Below are positions 23,754 through 35,102 of a DNA stretch of 64,000 nt, piece after piece. The position numbers were made by a program, and so were the translations under genes. Position 1 is the first letter of the stretch. Each line of letters opens with the position of its first letter. The stretch is from NCBI GenBank assembly GCA_038373885.1, contig JAWZYV010000771.1, forward strand, positions 62,001 through 126,000, in the 5' to 3' direction. Source of the DNA: Cheiracanthium punctorium (lineage: Eukaryota; Arthropoda; Arachnida; Araneae; Cheiracanthiidae). Below the pieces are notes generated by a model that was not told the DNA's origin, searched no databases, and saw nothing but the letters and a program-made list of their open reading frames with translations.

Positions 23754-24020
23754 CAGGGATGAGATTGGCAAAAGAGCAAAAAAGCTGGAATCATACGAGA
23801 GCAAAAATTTGTACATGTGATATTATATCTAATTAATATGAAAGATGTTTTAAGAGAAGAAAAACATAGGAGCATGCTAGAAGATAAAAATATCACACAG
23901 TTAACTAATAACTACAATCAGGAATTCACAGAAAAAACAGAATTTTCCGAGAAAAAAGGGATTTCCTCTTTATTCACAAAAAGCTGAAATCAGCTAAAAA
24001 GCTGAAGAATCTCATCCCTA
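23754..24020. mobile_element. MITE with CAGGGATGAGATT ends
   Basis: CAGGGATGAGATT on the left and AATCTCATCCCTA on the right are inverted repeats. Internal AAAAAGCTG words are also mirrored. The flanks share GTATGT directly outside each end, shorter than the 8 bp expected for hAT, so the superfamily is uncertain. Confidence 0.6.
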
Positions 24021-24378
24021 GTATGTGTCCAAGTTTGGCAACAGCGCAAATACACGTATTTGAAATACATTTTCAGAATACATTTGCATCTTGTATTCTG
24101 CATTTTTTTTTAAATGCTGAAAATGTATTTTTATTTTAATGGTGAATTAATCCTAACACCGCAGACTGCTCAGATTGTGATGTTACAGTGATAATTCTAA
24201 AAATTGCTGACATACAGATCTTCCCCCTCTCCCTCTTGATACAATGTATGAACTGCAAGAAGCATTATATGTGAATCAACTAAACAGGAAAAGGAGGGGA
24301 GGCTTCAATGCTTTTATTGAGAATAATATACTGATGTTTTGTCTAATACTTTTTAGATTGTTGGTGACTTATTAATGC

Positions 24379-24537
24379 ATAGCTGCCAACCTTCCCGATT
24401 TCTTCGGGAGATTTTCCACCACAATTTTTAAACAGTTTTAATTTTGATTAAATTTTTGGCATTATATTAAGGTTAAATTGCTAGGTAAAAATTAGTGGTG
24501 AGAAATCTTCCCGAAGAAATCGGTATGGTTGGATGTA
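24379..24537. mobile_element. inverted-repeat MITE with CTGCCAACC ends
   Basis: TTCCCGATTTCTTCGGGAGAT and ATCTTCCCGAAGAAATCGG are mirrored, continuing outward into CTGCCAACC / GGTTGGATG and inward into CCACCAC / GTGGTG. Partial arms of the same family occur near 7340 and 14680. Confidence 0.65.
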
Positions 24538-27170
24538 AATGAAGCCCAGAGGGAATGAAAAATGTTCAAGAAAGATGTTTGAGTTGTACTTCTTATTGGA
24601 TCTCCCAAAAGAATTTATAAACTGAAATGTCTCACTTACAGAAAAATAAAACAATCAGCATTTCTACCGCAGTGGGACGGGATGTATCAAACTTCCAATC
24701 TAGATGATTTTAAGACGTGTTGTGCAATTCTTAGTGAAACACGAAAACTTTGATAGTTTATGCGTATCTAGCAATTTATACTGCTTTTTCGGAAGATTAC
24801 TCACCACAAGTTTCAAAATGTTTTTATATATTCAATTTATCTATCGTATATCACCAGTTACGGTTGAACTTCCAGAATAATAATACAAGTTGGCGTTTAA
24901 CTTACCACAAAACTGAAAGGAAAGCTCAGTTAAGGGTAACGCGTAAATTTTGCTATAAAATTGATTAAGCAGAGTATTTATGCTCAAATACTTAATTGAA
25001 ATCGGTAAATGGTAAATATGTTTGTAATTCTTTTCACTCTTTTTCAAGGGAGGAAATTTTTTTTTTTCGAGTCGCTATTTCGCCTCTTCCCATAAAAAAC
25101 ATTTCTTACACTATTTTAAAAATGCACGGTATTAATAGTATTTCTATTTGAAACTTTTGGTTTTATCTTGTTAGGAGAATCTTAGAAAAACCTTAAGTCC
25201 ATTGACGCAAGTTAAAAAAAGCTGAGGTAGACGTTTCTTAACTGTACAAGGCGCACTTATTTTTCTCTTCGAAAATGAAGTTCGAGCTTTCAGAAATTCA
25301 AACCTCACCACTTATGCCTGTATGTTAATACGTATTTTAATTGTTAGACATGAGCTTGAATTACTTAAAGAACTTCAGTACTAAATTTATTCTTATTAAC
25401 ATGATTTAATAGTTCTCATTACAGGATTAGCCGAAATAACTCAAAAACTTCAGGAAATTTAATTCACTCTCAAGTCTTAAAGTTATACTTATCAGAATGT
25501 ACTAATTTCATTTTATTAAAATTAACACATTAACAGCATTATCATATGTTATATTTAATTCTAAAAATGGAATTTACCTTGCATTATAAATTAAGAGTTT
25601 TTTATGTTTGTTTATTTATTAAAGTAGTAATAATTAGAAAGTTAATTTAAGTGTATTTTAAAAATGTACTTAATCCCGTTTAAAAAGCAATAGGTGGGTT
25701 TCTTTCTTTATTTTAAACATGTTTATCTAAAAGAGTAGAAGATATGTTAAATAACAACTATTATGATTGTTTTTATGTTAAAATATATTTGAATAAAATA
25801 AACTGGAATCGTCAGTTGAAAATTTAACACACAATCATAATACTATAAAAATTTATTTGTATTTTGTATGTATTTGAAAATACATTTATTTTGTATTTTT
25901 ATGTCTTTGAATTAAAGTATATTTGTATTGTGAAACGAAAATATATGTTCGATGTACTTTGCTCAACTCTGGTGGTATGCATGTGTGTGCTTATTTTACT
26001 CAAAGATCTTTCATATCTGAAGGAACAGTGACTGATGTTACAGCAACAAAATAAAAAAATGAAAGCAAACAAGAGAATGTTATAACTGTTGTTTGAAACT
26101 AGAATCGTTCAGTTTTGCTTATTTTAACAGTAAAGTCAGAAACAAATTTTAAATCATTAATCAAATCTATATTAAAAAAACGATATCAAAGATTTACAAG
26201 TTTTGACTTGATTTGATCCAGGGCTATATAAATATCTCTTTACAAAAACAACGAAGAATCCCTTATAGCAGATGCACCGTTAAAGAATTAATGATAAATT
26301 TGCATGTAGCATCATAAAATTGTTAATTCAGGCATATTTAGCATTCGCATATTTACACTTCCAAGGAGTACTTCGTATAAATTTGGCTGTGCGAGGGATA
26401 CTGTCCCTTCACGTTACGCTACACCGTTTACACCGAAAAGAGTAAAATATCACAATTAATAATTTTCTGGTTGTTTTTATACAGTAATTCTGAGCAGTAG
26501 GAAATTATTTGCATTGATATTAATGCTAATTCTAAATGTGCATGGTGAATCGCGAAGAATTATTTGGGGACTTACTACATGCAGGTTAGTTTATACTGCA
26601 TGCATTAAATCCTGTTTTATAAATGCGTGATCATTCATGTTGAAATATGAATAGGCTTACAAACAATTCAATGAATATGCTTAGCACTTACAATGAATGA
26701 TTTACACATTCATTCGCATTCAGAGGATTTTGAATTAAGCAATGATTAATTAGATGTTTTAATCATATCATAAGTTATTTGATACGTACAATATACGCAG
26801 TGTTCATAACCAAAGTTTCCCTGTTCATAGCAATGTACAGCGAAAAATACAGGTCATAATGGTACCGAATTTGCAGGAAGCCATTAAGATACAGGATGAG
26901 AGAAAATTCCGTAAGCATTTTAAAAATTTATAATCAAGAAAAATAATCGAAATAGAAAACGGTTTGCAGGTTTTAGCAGCAGCAGGTTACGGATTTTTTT
27001 TTTTTTTTTACACAAGAAAAAAAAAAGTCGACAGATGGTGCTGGTACAAGTGGCAATACTTGAAATATTTAAATGAGATGGTCACAAGAACTTACGCTCC
27101 TAATCGTCACCCAGTTGACTGTTGTAAACCGTATTTGCGAATTCGGATGCTGAGTGCGAAGGATAAAACT
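24538..27170. other. unassigned AT-rich DNA, 2.6 kb
   Basis: The largest stretch with no repeat signature in the left half. I saw no coding frame with family motifs, no RNA gene and no inverted ends. A T-run lies near 26995-27009. Confidence 0.45.
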
Positions 27171-27175
27171 GAATT

Positions 27176-27509
27176 CAGCGGTTCTCAACCTTTTAACGTC
27201 GCGCCCCTCCCCAACAAAGGTTAAAAAACGGTGGCGTCCCCCCCCCCTCAGATTTTTCAGCATACATTCAGTTTTTTAATCTTTAACAATGAACATTTAG
27301 TCGTATTTTCCACAAAATAATGTTATGAGTAAAGTTTGAATGAAAATTTTGAGCAAAATAAATATATTTTTGAGTAAAAATGAGAAGAGAAAAGATGATT
27401 TTTTTTTAAAAACATGCATCGCTACTTGCTCTTTGGTTTTTCTCGCGCTCCCCATGCAAACGCTCTGCGACCCCTTTGGGGGTCGCTCCCCACAGGTTGA
27501 GAAACGCTG
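27176..27509. mobile_element. hAT-type MITE with CAGCGGTTCTCAACC ends
   Basis: CAGCGGTTCTCAACC on the left and GGTTGAGAAACGCTG on the right are inverted repeats of a type widespread among hAT MITEs. Flanks ACTGAATT and GCTTAATT match at 6 of 8 positions. The interior has GC-rich GGGGTCGCTCCCCACA words next to the right end. Confidence 0.7.
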
Positions 27510-27720
27510 GCTTAATTGGTGAAGTTGTTTTATATAAACCAGATTTTGAGTAAAAATGAGAGTAAATAAGATGATTTTTTTTAAAAACATGCATCACTAC
27601 TTGCTCTTTGGTTTTTCTCGCGCTCCCCATGCAAACGCTCTGCGCCCCCCTTGGGGGTCACTCCCCACAGGTTGAGAAACGCTGGCTTATTTGGTGAAGT
27701 TGTTTTATACAAGCCAGAGG
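27371..27720. repeat. direct tandem duplication, ~175 bp unit, two copies
   Basis: Unit one (about 27371-27545) and unit two (about 27547-27720) align almost base for base: TGAGTAAAAATGAGA, TTGCTCTTTGGTTTTTCTCG, GGTTGAGAAACGCTGGCTTA, GGTGAAGTTGTTTTATA. The few differences suggest a recent event. It duplicates the right end of the adjoining MITE. Confidence 0.9.
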
Positions 27721-27864
27721 AATCAGCGAAATTTGTCTAGCGAAAGTTCTGATTTCAGAGAAATTTAAAGAGTGGAAAATGGCTCCTAACAGCGACAAGC
27801 CTTAAAAAGGCTGTTCAGTGAATTGAAGAAACAAGAAAGATGGAGAATCGCGTTAGAGACGTTC

Positions 27865-29560
27865 GACCGTGAAGAGAGGCACATTCGCTGTTAGCAGTGT
27901 GTTGCAGCCGAAAAAAAAAGCGTTACATTCCGAATCAACTGTAGAGACCAACAGTGCTCGTCAAGCTGCCAGACGCATAGGCTTACCACAGTCCTTGGTG
28001 TGCATTATTATTCGTGGAATTTTTGATTTTTATCCATACAGACTGCAGTCATCTCTTGAACTTTTAACAGTGGATACCGTACAATGAGAAAGGTTTGCAA
28101 GATGGACTTTCTTCAAAATCGAACATAACCTCACTTGGTTCTTTAATATCTTTTGAGTAAATGAAGCCCGTGTTTCGCTTCAAGGCAACTTTAATACCAA
28201 AAACTGCCGGAAGTGGGTGACTTGTAATCTACGTATTTTTGCCGAAAACTCTGCTATTCCTGTGTTCGTCGTTCTAAAGTTCAGTTGGTATAGAAAGTTC
28301 TAGTAAAGAGTCCACTGTTAGGATGGAAAACGAACTTCTTTGCTTCTAAAGCTTCGTGAAACAATCAGCTGTACAAGATTCACAAGCACATTCAAACAGT
28401 AATGTGCTTTTAACAGTCCGCTTAGATCTGAAGCTCTCACAAATGCTGTATTTCTCACACAAATTAAACATTTCCACAGGCAGAAAAATCAGAGGAAAAT
28501 ATAGGAGAGATATCGCAAGCAATCCCTCATGATTCAGTAATAAAGAATTTACACACAGCACTTTAAAATCAGCTTCGAAAAGCTAGGGGAAACATCGCTT
28601 CTATAGCGTCAATACAAAGGGTAACACAGCAATACTCACTCGACGGGAGCTCAATTTACACTGAACTGGGAGCCTCTGACTGCTTGTATTTATAGGAGAC
28701 GCAGAAGCTACAGGAAGCTTCCAGAAGAATGTATTTCTCGAAGATTCCACATAAACAGGGAAATTAAATTACGTCATAGAACAGAAATTTTAGGCTGTTA
28801 TGCTGGTAATGCAGAAAAACCAACTTTAAAGGTCCTGTTGGGAAAATCGCACCAAATGACCAAAATGTCGTCAAGCTTAGCGACTTTTGGCAAATTATCG
28901 CCAAATTTGGCTCCAAAAATAAGTCTTCTTAATTGAAGTAACCGAAGGCCTACGTCCCAATATTTCTCGAGATTTCTAGAACTGCCATAGAAAATCAATG
29001 GGAAAACCAAAATCTCCAAAACTCCAGTTCTCGTTGACCGATTTTGATGCAACAAAAACAAAAATTTAACTATTTGAAGCGTAGAATAGGAATGTTGAAC
29101 TATTTTAAGCCCCAGAACAGCGGGTTGCCCCGAAAATTCGTAGCAGTATACATGCGTAAGCCATTGGATTCCCCAAAACTGACATTGTAGTCTGGGGGTT
29201 CACTGGTTCTTTCATCAAAGGACGGACCTTTTTTTGAAATACAATGCCCAGAAGTTGGGTAGAAATCGGCTACGGTGAATGCGCAGCATCACTTAACGCT
29301 CCCGCGCTAGAAGTTTGTGCCACGCTTTGTTGAAAGAGATTTGCTTTCTGCAGTCACGTTTATGTCAGATGGTGCAACTAGTCACCCTGCTACTCCAGTG
29401 AAGACGTCCCGATACAGACATTAAGTGAAGACGGAATTTAACAGGCTTTGCAGGGTCCCATGACCTCCTCAGTCTCCAGATTTGACGCCGACTGACTTTT
29501 ACTTATGAGGATGTTTGAAATCCCGGTTGTATCGATCTGGTCTGTTAATGAAATGATGCG
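27865..29560 (+). pseudogene. Tc1/mariner-type transposase, interrupted by a solo LTR
   Basis: Before the LTR, the plus strand reads SARQAARRIGLPQSLV and FYPYRLQSSLELLT, like the helix-turn-helix linker of arthropod mariner/Tc-type transposases. Then come VNEARVSLQGNFNTKNCRKW, matching the region of the first catalytic Asp (there T/SDEA..F) and the following N..NCR.W block. After the LTR come VVWGFTGSFIKG, FMSDGATSHPA (second catalytic block, usually QQDGA) and SPDLTPTDFYL followed by GCLKSRLY. Order and spacing fit one transposase frame. Stops and frameshifts are numerous, and the first catalytic Asp appears as Asn. The LTR at 28237-29145 is inserted with a 4-bp duplication. Upstream and downstream inverted ends were not identified. 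Confidence 0.75.
28237..29145 (-). mobile_element. solo LTR of the Ty3/gypsy family, minus strand
   Basis: A diverged, reverse-oriented relative of the LTR at 46746-47672: read on the minus strand it starts TGCTACGAATTTTCGGGG and ends near AGCAGAGTTTTCGGC. Collinear internal landmarks include CTCGAGAAATATTGGGACGT, the TTTGGCGATAA block, TTCTAGAACTTTCT in variant form and a degenerate poly(A) region. A 4-bp direct repeat GTAT flanks it (28233-28236 and 29146-29149). No internal region remains, so it is a product of LTR-LTR recombination. Confidence 0.85.
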
Positions 29561-29596
29561 GTCCGTCAAGAGGTGATATTTAACCCCCGTCTCCCG

Positions 29597-30181
29597 GGGC
29601 TCTACTACCATGGTGTCGTAGAATATCCGTGACGGATATTTCTCGCTCACGGATAGTCAGATACTTCGAATAAATAGCCGCGACTCTCCTTTTGGCGCTA
29701 CCACGATGAGTGTCGAATAAAACAAGAGAGTATTTTTGTGCTTGCTAGAAGTCTATCCGACACTCAGAGCGATCAACCAATCAAAACACTAGGCTTTTCC
29801 CCCTTTTTCTTAAACGAAGGCGTTATCTTCAGAATTTCCGAAGACTCCTGAGACAATTATCACGAGTGAAAGCCCGTTTTTGACAGACCCAACATGCTAG
29901 GGAGAGGGGTCCTTTTGTGGAAGTACTTGACACTCCGCGATCCACACAATAAAAACCCATCCCTCTTGTACTATCCGGTACCGGAATGCGAGTTTTCACC
30001 TTCATCCAACGTGTCGGGAAAAAACAGCAATATTTCCGATAGTCAATACGACAGTGAAACTATCACGATACGATCGTAGTAGGGCATATCGGATATTTAT
30101 CGGATTGTGACTTCATGAGAAGAGAAGGCTCGATATATTCGCTAGCGAAAGCTTTCCGATACTATGGTGGTAGAGTTTCCG
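29597..30181. mobile_element. TIR element, about 585 bp
   Basis: CTCTACTACCATGGTGTCG near the left end is mirrored by CGATACTATGGTGGTAGAG at the right end. Interior words TCCGTGACGGATA, CTCACGGATA and CGATACGATCG add further self-complementarity. Composition is more GC-balanced than the flanks. Superfamily and target duplication not resolved. Confidence 0.6.
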
Positions 30182-30220
30182 GACCGGCTGCAGTCTGCCG
30201 TTACTAGATTAGTGATTTTG

Positions 30221-30394
30221 GACGCCCAGGTGGTGCAGTGGCTCAGGAAACATTGACATGGATGTTAACTTCTCCGTCTCTTCCTAGGGGTAACGCTGGC
30301 CGCCTAGTGGGTGCCCCAAAAGTAAAATGGCCGCAATAGTTGTAGTGGACAATGCCAAATCGGCAGGTGCCCGCCCGTTGAAAAAAAAAAAAAA
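30221..30394 (+). repeat. SINE with A-tail
   Basis: Starts GACGCCCAGGTGGTGCAGTGG (A-box-like TGGTGCAGTGG) and ends with 14 A at 30381-30394. The flanks GTGATTTTG (30212-30220) and GTGATTTG (30398-30405) look like a target duplication. No clear B box, so a tRNA origin is tentative. Confidence 0.55.
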
Positions 30395-30406
30395 GTTGTG
30401 ATTTGC

Positions 30407-32978
30407 TTGTAATGTGTTATTCATTGTGATTCTGGTTGTGTGGAACACATATTGCTGGAGTAAACAATTTGAGAGCCTTCTGTTCGCTATTTGCGTATCT
30501 TTTTTTTGAGTGTACTTCGGAACCAGCTATCGATTCTTTCCTTAATTAATCTTTCTTTTTAATCTTAAAAAATCTCGTGGTCTAGCGTTGATAACAGTGC
30601 AAAGCGTTTCCTATTTCCGTTACTTTCCGTATTTTTCTCCAGATGTAAATGCGTGTTATTTCTGGTTTTGGTGATATCTCAAGCAAGGTGTTCTGCAGAG
30701 AAGACCTTATGGATAGCAACAGACGACAGCGAAATACACCGTGAACAGGTGCTTTTTCTAAAATTTCAGATACGTGGTTGCAAATAGAGGTAGCCACGGT
30801 AAACACGTTTGATCCTAAATTACACTACAAAGCCATTTGTAATATGTAATATTTTCTGCATTTGCGTATTTTATTCACATTAGAACACCGTGAAACGCTA
30901 TCACGTGGTGATTTTTTAAAACTGTTTTTGCCCACTACTATGTATAACTATTTTCATGCCCTCAACACAAAACTTTGGTAAAACACAATAAAGTTTTAAA
31001 TATCACATGTTCAGAAAACCAAGGAGAGTTGAAGCATGTTGATTCATAAACCATAGCGGTACTATGGCGTGTTTTTACAGTTGTTCATTGCACATTATTA
31101 TAAAAAATAATATTCCATTAAATTATTGTTTAGTATTCAAATTTACTATGTCAATATTTTGATATTTTTGCATTTGAACGAGTGAAATGTCTTAGTCATG
31201 CATGGAAAGGAAAGTCTAACGGGTATATATAAATCGTGCACACAATAATAATACACAAGGGGAAACAATTGTTTAAATTTCCAAGATCTGTATCTCAGTT
31301 TAATAATTCATGAAATTCTTTTGTTACCTTCGAGGGATTTATATTTTATTGATTCAGCGGGATGCATTTGTTTTTTGTAATCCATGTAATGTCTTTTACA
31401 GTTTAATCTTTGTTCATTCTAGAAAATACATTTGGGGAGGAAAATCGTAAAGGGATAACTGCTTATTGTTTAAAAACAGTTTTCATCTACTTTGTTTTAA
31501 AATGGATTTCGAAGAATGCTAAAAAAATGCTATGCACAAAGCTTTAAAGTGTTTAAAGTGATTGGTACAAGAAATCATTGTTAAAAGGAAAATATTATTA
31601 TTATTATTATTTTTTTTTTTGTAAATATGTAGCATAGATTAATACTTGAGGATTGATATCTCCATATTTTTAAGTTTTAAAGTCTAAATTTAAGTTATTT
31701 TAGTTAAATGTTAACAGAAAATCTGCCCGGTATATTCCTCTGATATAACTCTGATTTGTGAGTTAAGAAAAGTTCGAGAAGCTTTGCTGAAGAGAAATTT
31801 TTATAAACTATATTTTTGCACTAAGAAATTATAGATTTTGCCTCAGGCAGTTTTAACCCACATTCTGAACAAGTAAGCATAGAATAATAAATATTTGCAC
31901 CGTGGCGTAGTCGTGGGCACAATTTTACGTCTATGCAAGTCAAGTTTATAGATGTTCCATGTTTTTTGATACAAAGGCTGTTTCTTGTATCGTTATCAAT
32001 TTACTTTGATATCACAAGATAGCTGCCGATAGAGTTCCGGAATATGAACACTTTCTGTAAACAGTAATTTTAGTTAAATAGAATAGTCTCTTTACAATGC
32101 TATAAGATTTTTGAGTTCGATAGGCGAATTAACTACTGTTAAGAAATGAAAGCAAAGATAGACTGTTAGCATGAAAGCGGTTGAGTATTCTGCAGTTGCT
32201 GCCAGCTATGAGACATGGAATGCATATGTAAATCAAAGAAAAGAAAGAAAATCGAAGTAACAGTGCCAAAGCGCTGCAGTGAATCAGATAGAACATCAGA
32301 TTATTTACATACGACTCGAGCTGATGATCTCTTCTTTTTATGAAATCGGTAACAAATATTAATTTCTTCAAATTCCTCCACAGACTTCCTATTAACCCAT
32401 AAAAGCATCGACATTGTGGTAACGTACTATAACAAGCTCACTTACTGAAGTATATATTATTTTTTTTACCATATGCCATATTGACATTTTAAATGAAATT
32501 TTTTTCTTTACTAATGTATGTTAAACTGTATGTTTTACACTCTGGAAATTTGCACATTTATATGATAAGGTATTTGCTTTATTTGTTGCATTAGGTAAAT
32601 TATGTGTTAGTCGCATTCCTTTTATTATTATTGAAGAACAAACTGTGCCGACTAATCTCACCTATCTACATTGTCCTGGGAGAATTTTCTTTTGCTAATT
32701 TTGATAATGTACCATAATGTTTTGCAAATTACAGCGAGCATAAGCGCCTTAAGTCAATAGTCTATAATTTAAACTGACATCATAGTGTGCTGAAGAATGT
32801 TCATTTAGTAGAAAGTGCATTTATATAATGAAATTGAAAACATTTGTTGAAGTTTGGAATAATTGAATGCGATAAAAATACATTTTCTAAATCACTAATG
32901 TGACAATTATAGGACTCAAAAGATGCAACATTCAAAAATAAAATTAATCTAAATAATTCCAACAAATTACATTTTTAA
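30407..32978. other. unassigned AT-rich DNA, 2.6 kb
   Basis: Contains a short (ATT)n tract with T-run (about 31592-31621). No coding frame with family motifs, no RNA gene and no inverted ends were found. Confidence 0.45.
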
Positions 32979-33096
32979 TCTATCTATATAAATAAAATTA
33001 GACTTTTGTCTGTACATTTCTTGGAATTCAAAAATTTTACAATTTCTATCCGTTTCAAGCACCCGGGATTCCGATGCGACCCTCAAAAAAAAGTTT

Positions 33097-33158
33097 GTCT
33101 GTCTGTCATTCTGTCCTTCTGTCCTTCTGTCCTTCTGTCATTCTGTCATTCTGTCCGT
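33097..33158. repeat. 8-bp tandem repeat (M)TTCTGTC
   Basis: Consecutive ATTCTGTC/CTTCTGTC units, about seven copies, between the Helitron 5' end and the 156-bp array. Confidence 0.9.
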
Positions 33159-33174
33159 GACGCTTTTTTTGTTT

Positions 33175-35000
33175 AAGCATCACGTAAAAACGACTAAAGC
33201 GAATGATATGAAATTTTGTGTCATGATAGGTGGTCACTCAACTTAAAACATAGGCGTCGAATTTTTAAAAAATCTTGATTAGATTTTCAGATTTTGCGAA
33301 AATCGTTTCAAACTGCGTAAATTTGTGTTCAAGCATCACGCAAAAACGACTGAAGCGAATGATATGAAATTGGGTGGCATGATAGGTATTCACTCAACTT
33401 AAAACATAGGCGTCCAATTTTTAAAAAATCCTTATTGGATTTTGAGATTTTGAGAAAATCGTTTCAAACTGCGTAAATTTTTGTTCAAGCATCACGTAAA
33501 AACGACTAAAGCGAATGATATGAAACTGGGTGTCATGATAGGTGGTCCCTCAACTTAAAACATAGGCGTTCAATTTTTAAAAAATCCTTATTGGATTTTG
33601 AGATTTTGAGAAAATCGTTTCAAACTGCGTAAATTTGTGTTCAAGCATCACGTAAAAACGACTGTAGCGAATGATATGAAATTTTGTGTTATGATAGGTG
33701 GTCACTCAACTTAAAACATAGGCGTCGAATTTTTAAAAAATCGTGATTAGATTTTCAGATTTTGCGAAAATCGTTTCAAACTGCGTAAATTTGTGTTCAA
33801 GCATCACGCAAAAACGACTGAAGCGAATGATATGAAATTGGGTGTCATGATAGGTATTCACTCAACTTAAAACATAGGCGTCCAATTTTAAAAAAATCTT
33901 GATTGGAGTTTGAGATTTTGCGAAAATCCTTTCAAACTGCGTAAATTTGTGTTCAAGCATCACGTAAAAACGACTAAAGCGAATGATATTAAATTGGGTG
34001 TCATGATAGGTGGTCCCTCAACTTAAAACATAGGCGTCCAATTTTTAAAAAATCCTCATTGAATTTTGAGATTTTGAGAAAATCGTTTCAAACTGCGTAA
34101 ATTTGTGTTCAAGTATCACGTAAAAACGACTGTAGCGAATGATATGAAATTGGGTGTCATGATAGGTGGTCACTCAACTTAAAGCATAGGCGTCGAATTT
34201 TATAAAAATCTTGATTGGATTTTTCGATTTTGCGAAATTCGTTTCAAACTGCGTAAATTTGTGCTCAAGCATCCCGCAAAAACGACTGAAGCGAATGATA
34301 TGAAATTGGGTGTCATGATAGGTGGTCACTCAAATAAACTATAAGCATCTAATTAAAAAAAATCGATCAGATTTCGAGATTTTGTGAAAATCGTATAAAA
34401 CTGAGTGAATCTTTGTTCCCGCATTACGTAATAACGACTAAAGCGAATGATATGAAATTTGGTCACACAATAGATGGTTGCTCAACATAAACTATAGGAG
34501 TCCAATTTTTTAATTATTTTTATTAGATTTTGAGATTTTGTGAAAATTCTCTCAAAATGCGTTTATATTTCTTCAAACATCACGTAATAACGACTAATAC
34601 GAATGATACGAAATTTAGTGATATGATAGGTAGTTGCTAATCTTAATTTATAGGCGTTGAATTTTTAAAATATTTTGATTACATTTTGAGATTTTGCGAA
34701 AATCGTTTTAAAATGCTGAAAATTTGTTCCAGCATCACGAAATAAAGATTGCAGGGAATGAAACGAATTTGGTTGACAGGATAGGTTGTCACTCAACTTA
34801 AATTCTAGGCTTCCATTTTTTCAAAAATGTTGATTGAATTTTTAGATTTTGCGAAAATTATTTCAATATGCGTAAATATTCGTTCACGCATCACATAATT
34901 ACGACTAATGCGAATGAAATCATATTACTTAGTTACTCTCTAACCTGTAATATTTTAACAATACATAAAAATTATAACTTCGCTTTCTTTACTTTGGCAA
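33175..35000. repeat. 156-bp tandem array, about 12 units, inside the Helitron
   Basis: The landmark AAGCATCACGTAAAAACGAC starts at 33175, 33331, 33487, 33643, 33799, 33955, 34111 and 34267, each exactly 156 bp apart. It then continues in diverged form at about 34419, 34575, 34730 and 34885. Units share GCGAATGATATGAAAT, ATGATAGGTGG, CTCAACTTAAAACATAGGCG and AAAATCGTTTCAAACTGCG. The first eight are strikingly alike; divergence rises toward the 3' hairpin. Confidence 0.97.
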
Positions 35001-35074
35001 CATACTACATCCATTCTGTGTACTCATACAATGCTGACGAAAGATCTTGCTTTTTTGGAAATTTGCATTCACTA

Positions 35075-35091
35075 ACCCGTCGAGGACGGGT
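35075..35091 (+). terminator. Helitron 3' hairpin
   Basis: Six-bp perfect stem ACCCGT/ACGGGT with a CGAGG loop, 7 nt before the terminal CTAG. In Helitrons this hairpin marks the end of rolling-circle transfer. Confidence 0.85.
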
Positions 35092-35102
35092 ACTTCAGCT
35101 AG

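Larger units (their letters stand above)
32979..35102 (+). mobile_element. Helitron, non-autonomous, built around a tandem array
   Basis: The 5' end is A|TCTATCTATATAAATAAAA. The 3' end is a hairpin ACCCGT-CGAGG-ACGGGT (35075-35091), 7 intervening bases (ACTTCAG), then CTAG|T. TC start, 3' hairpin, CTRR terminus and insertion between A and T are the defining Helitron features, and there are no inverted repeats or target duplication. The body carries an 8-bp minisatellite and about twelve 156-bp repeats. No Rep or helicase frame is present. Confidence 0.88.

Noticed and set aside
33175..35000. CRISPR-like periodic array
   Set aside because: Repeats are contiguous 156-bp units with no unique spacers, inside a Helitron in a eukaryotic genome.
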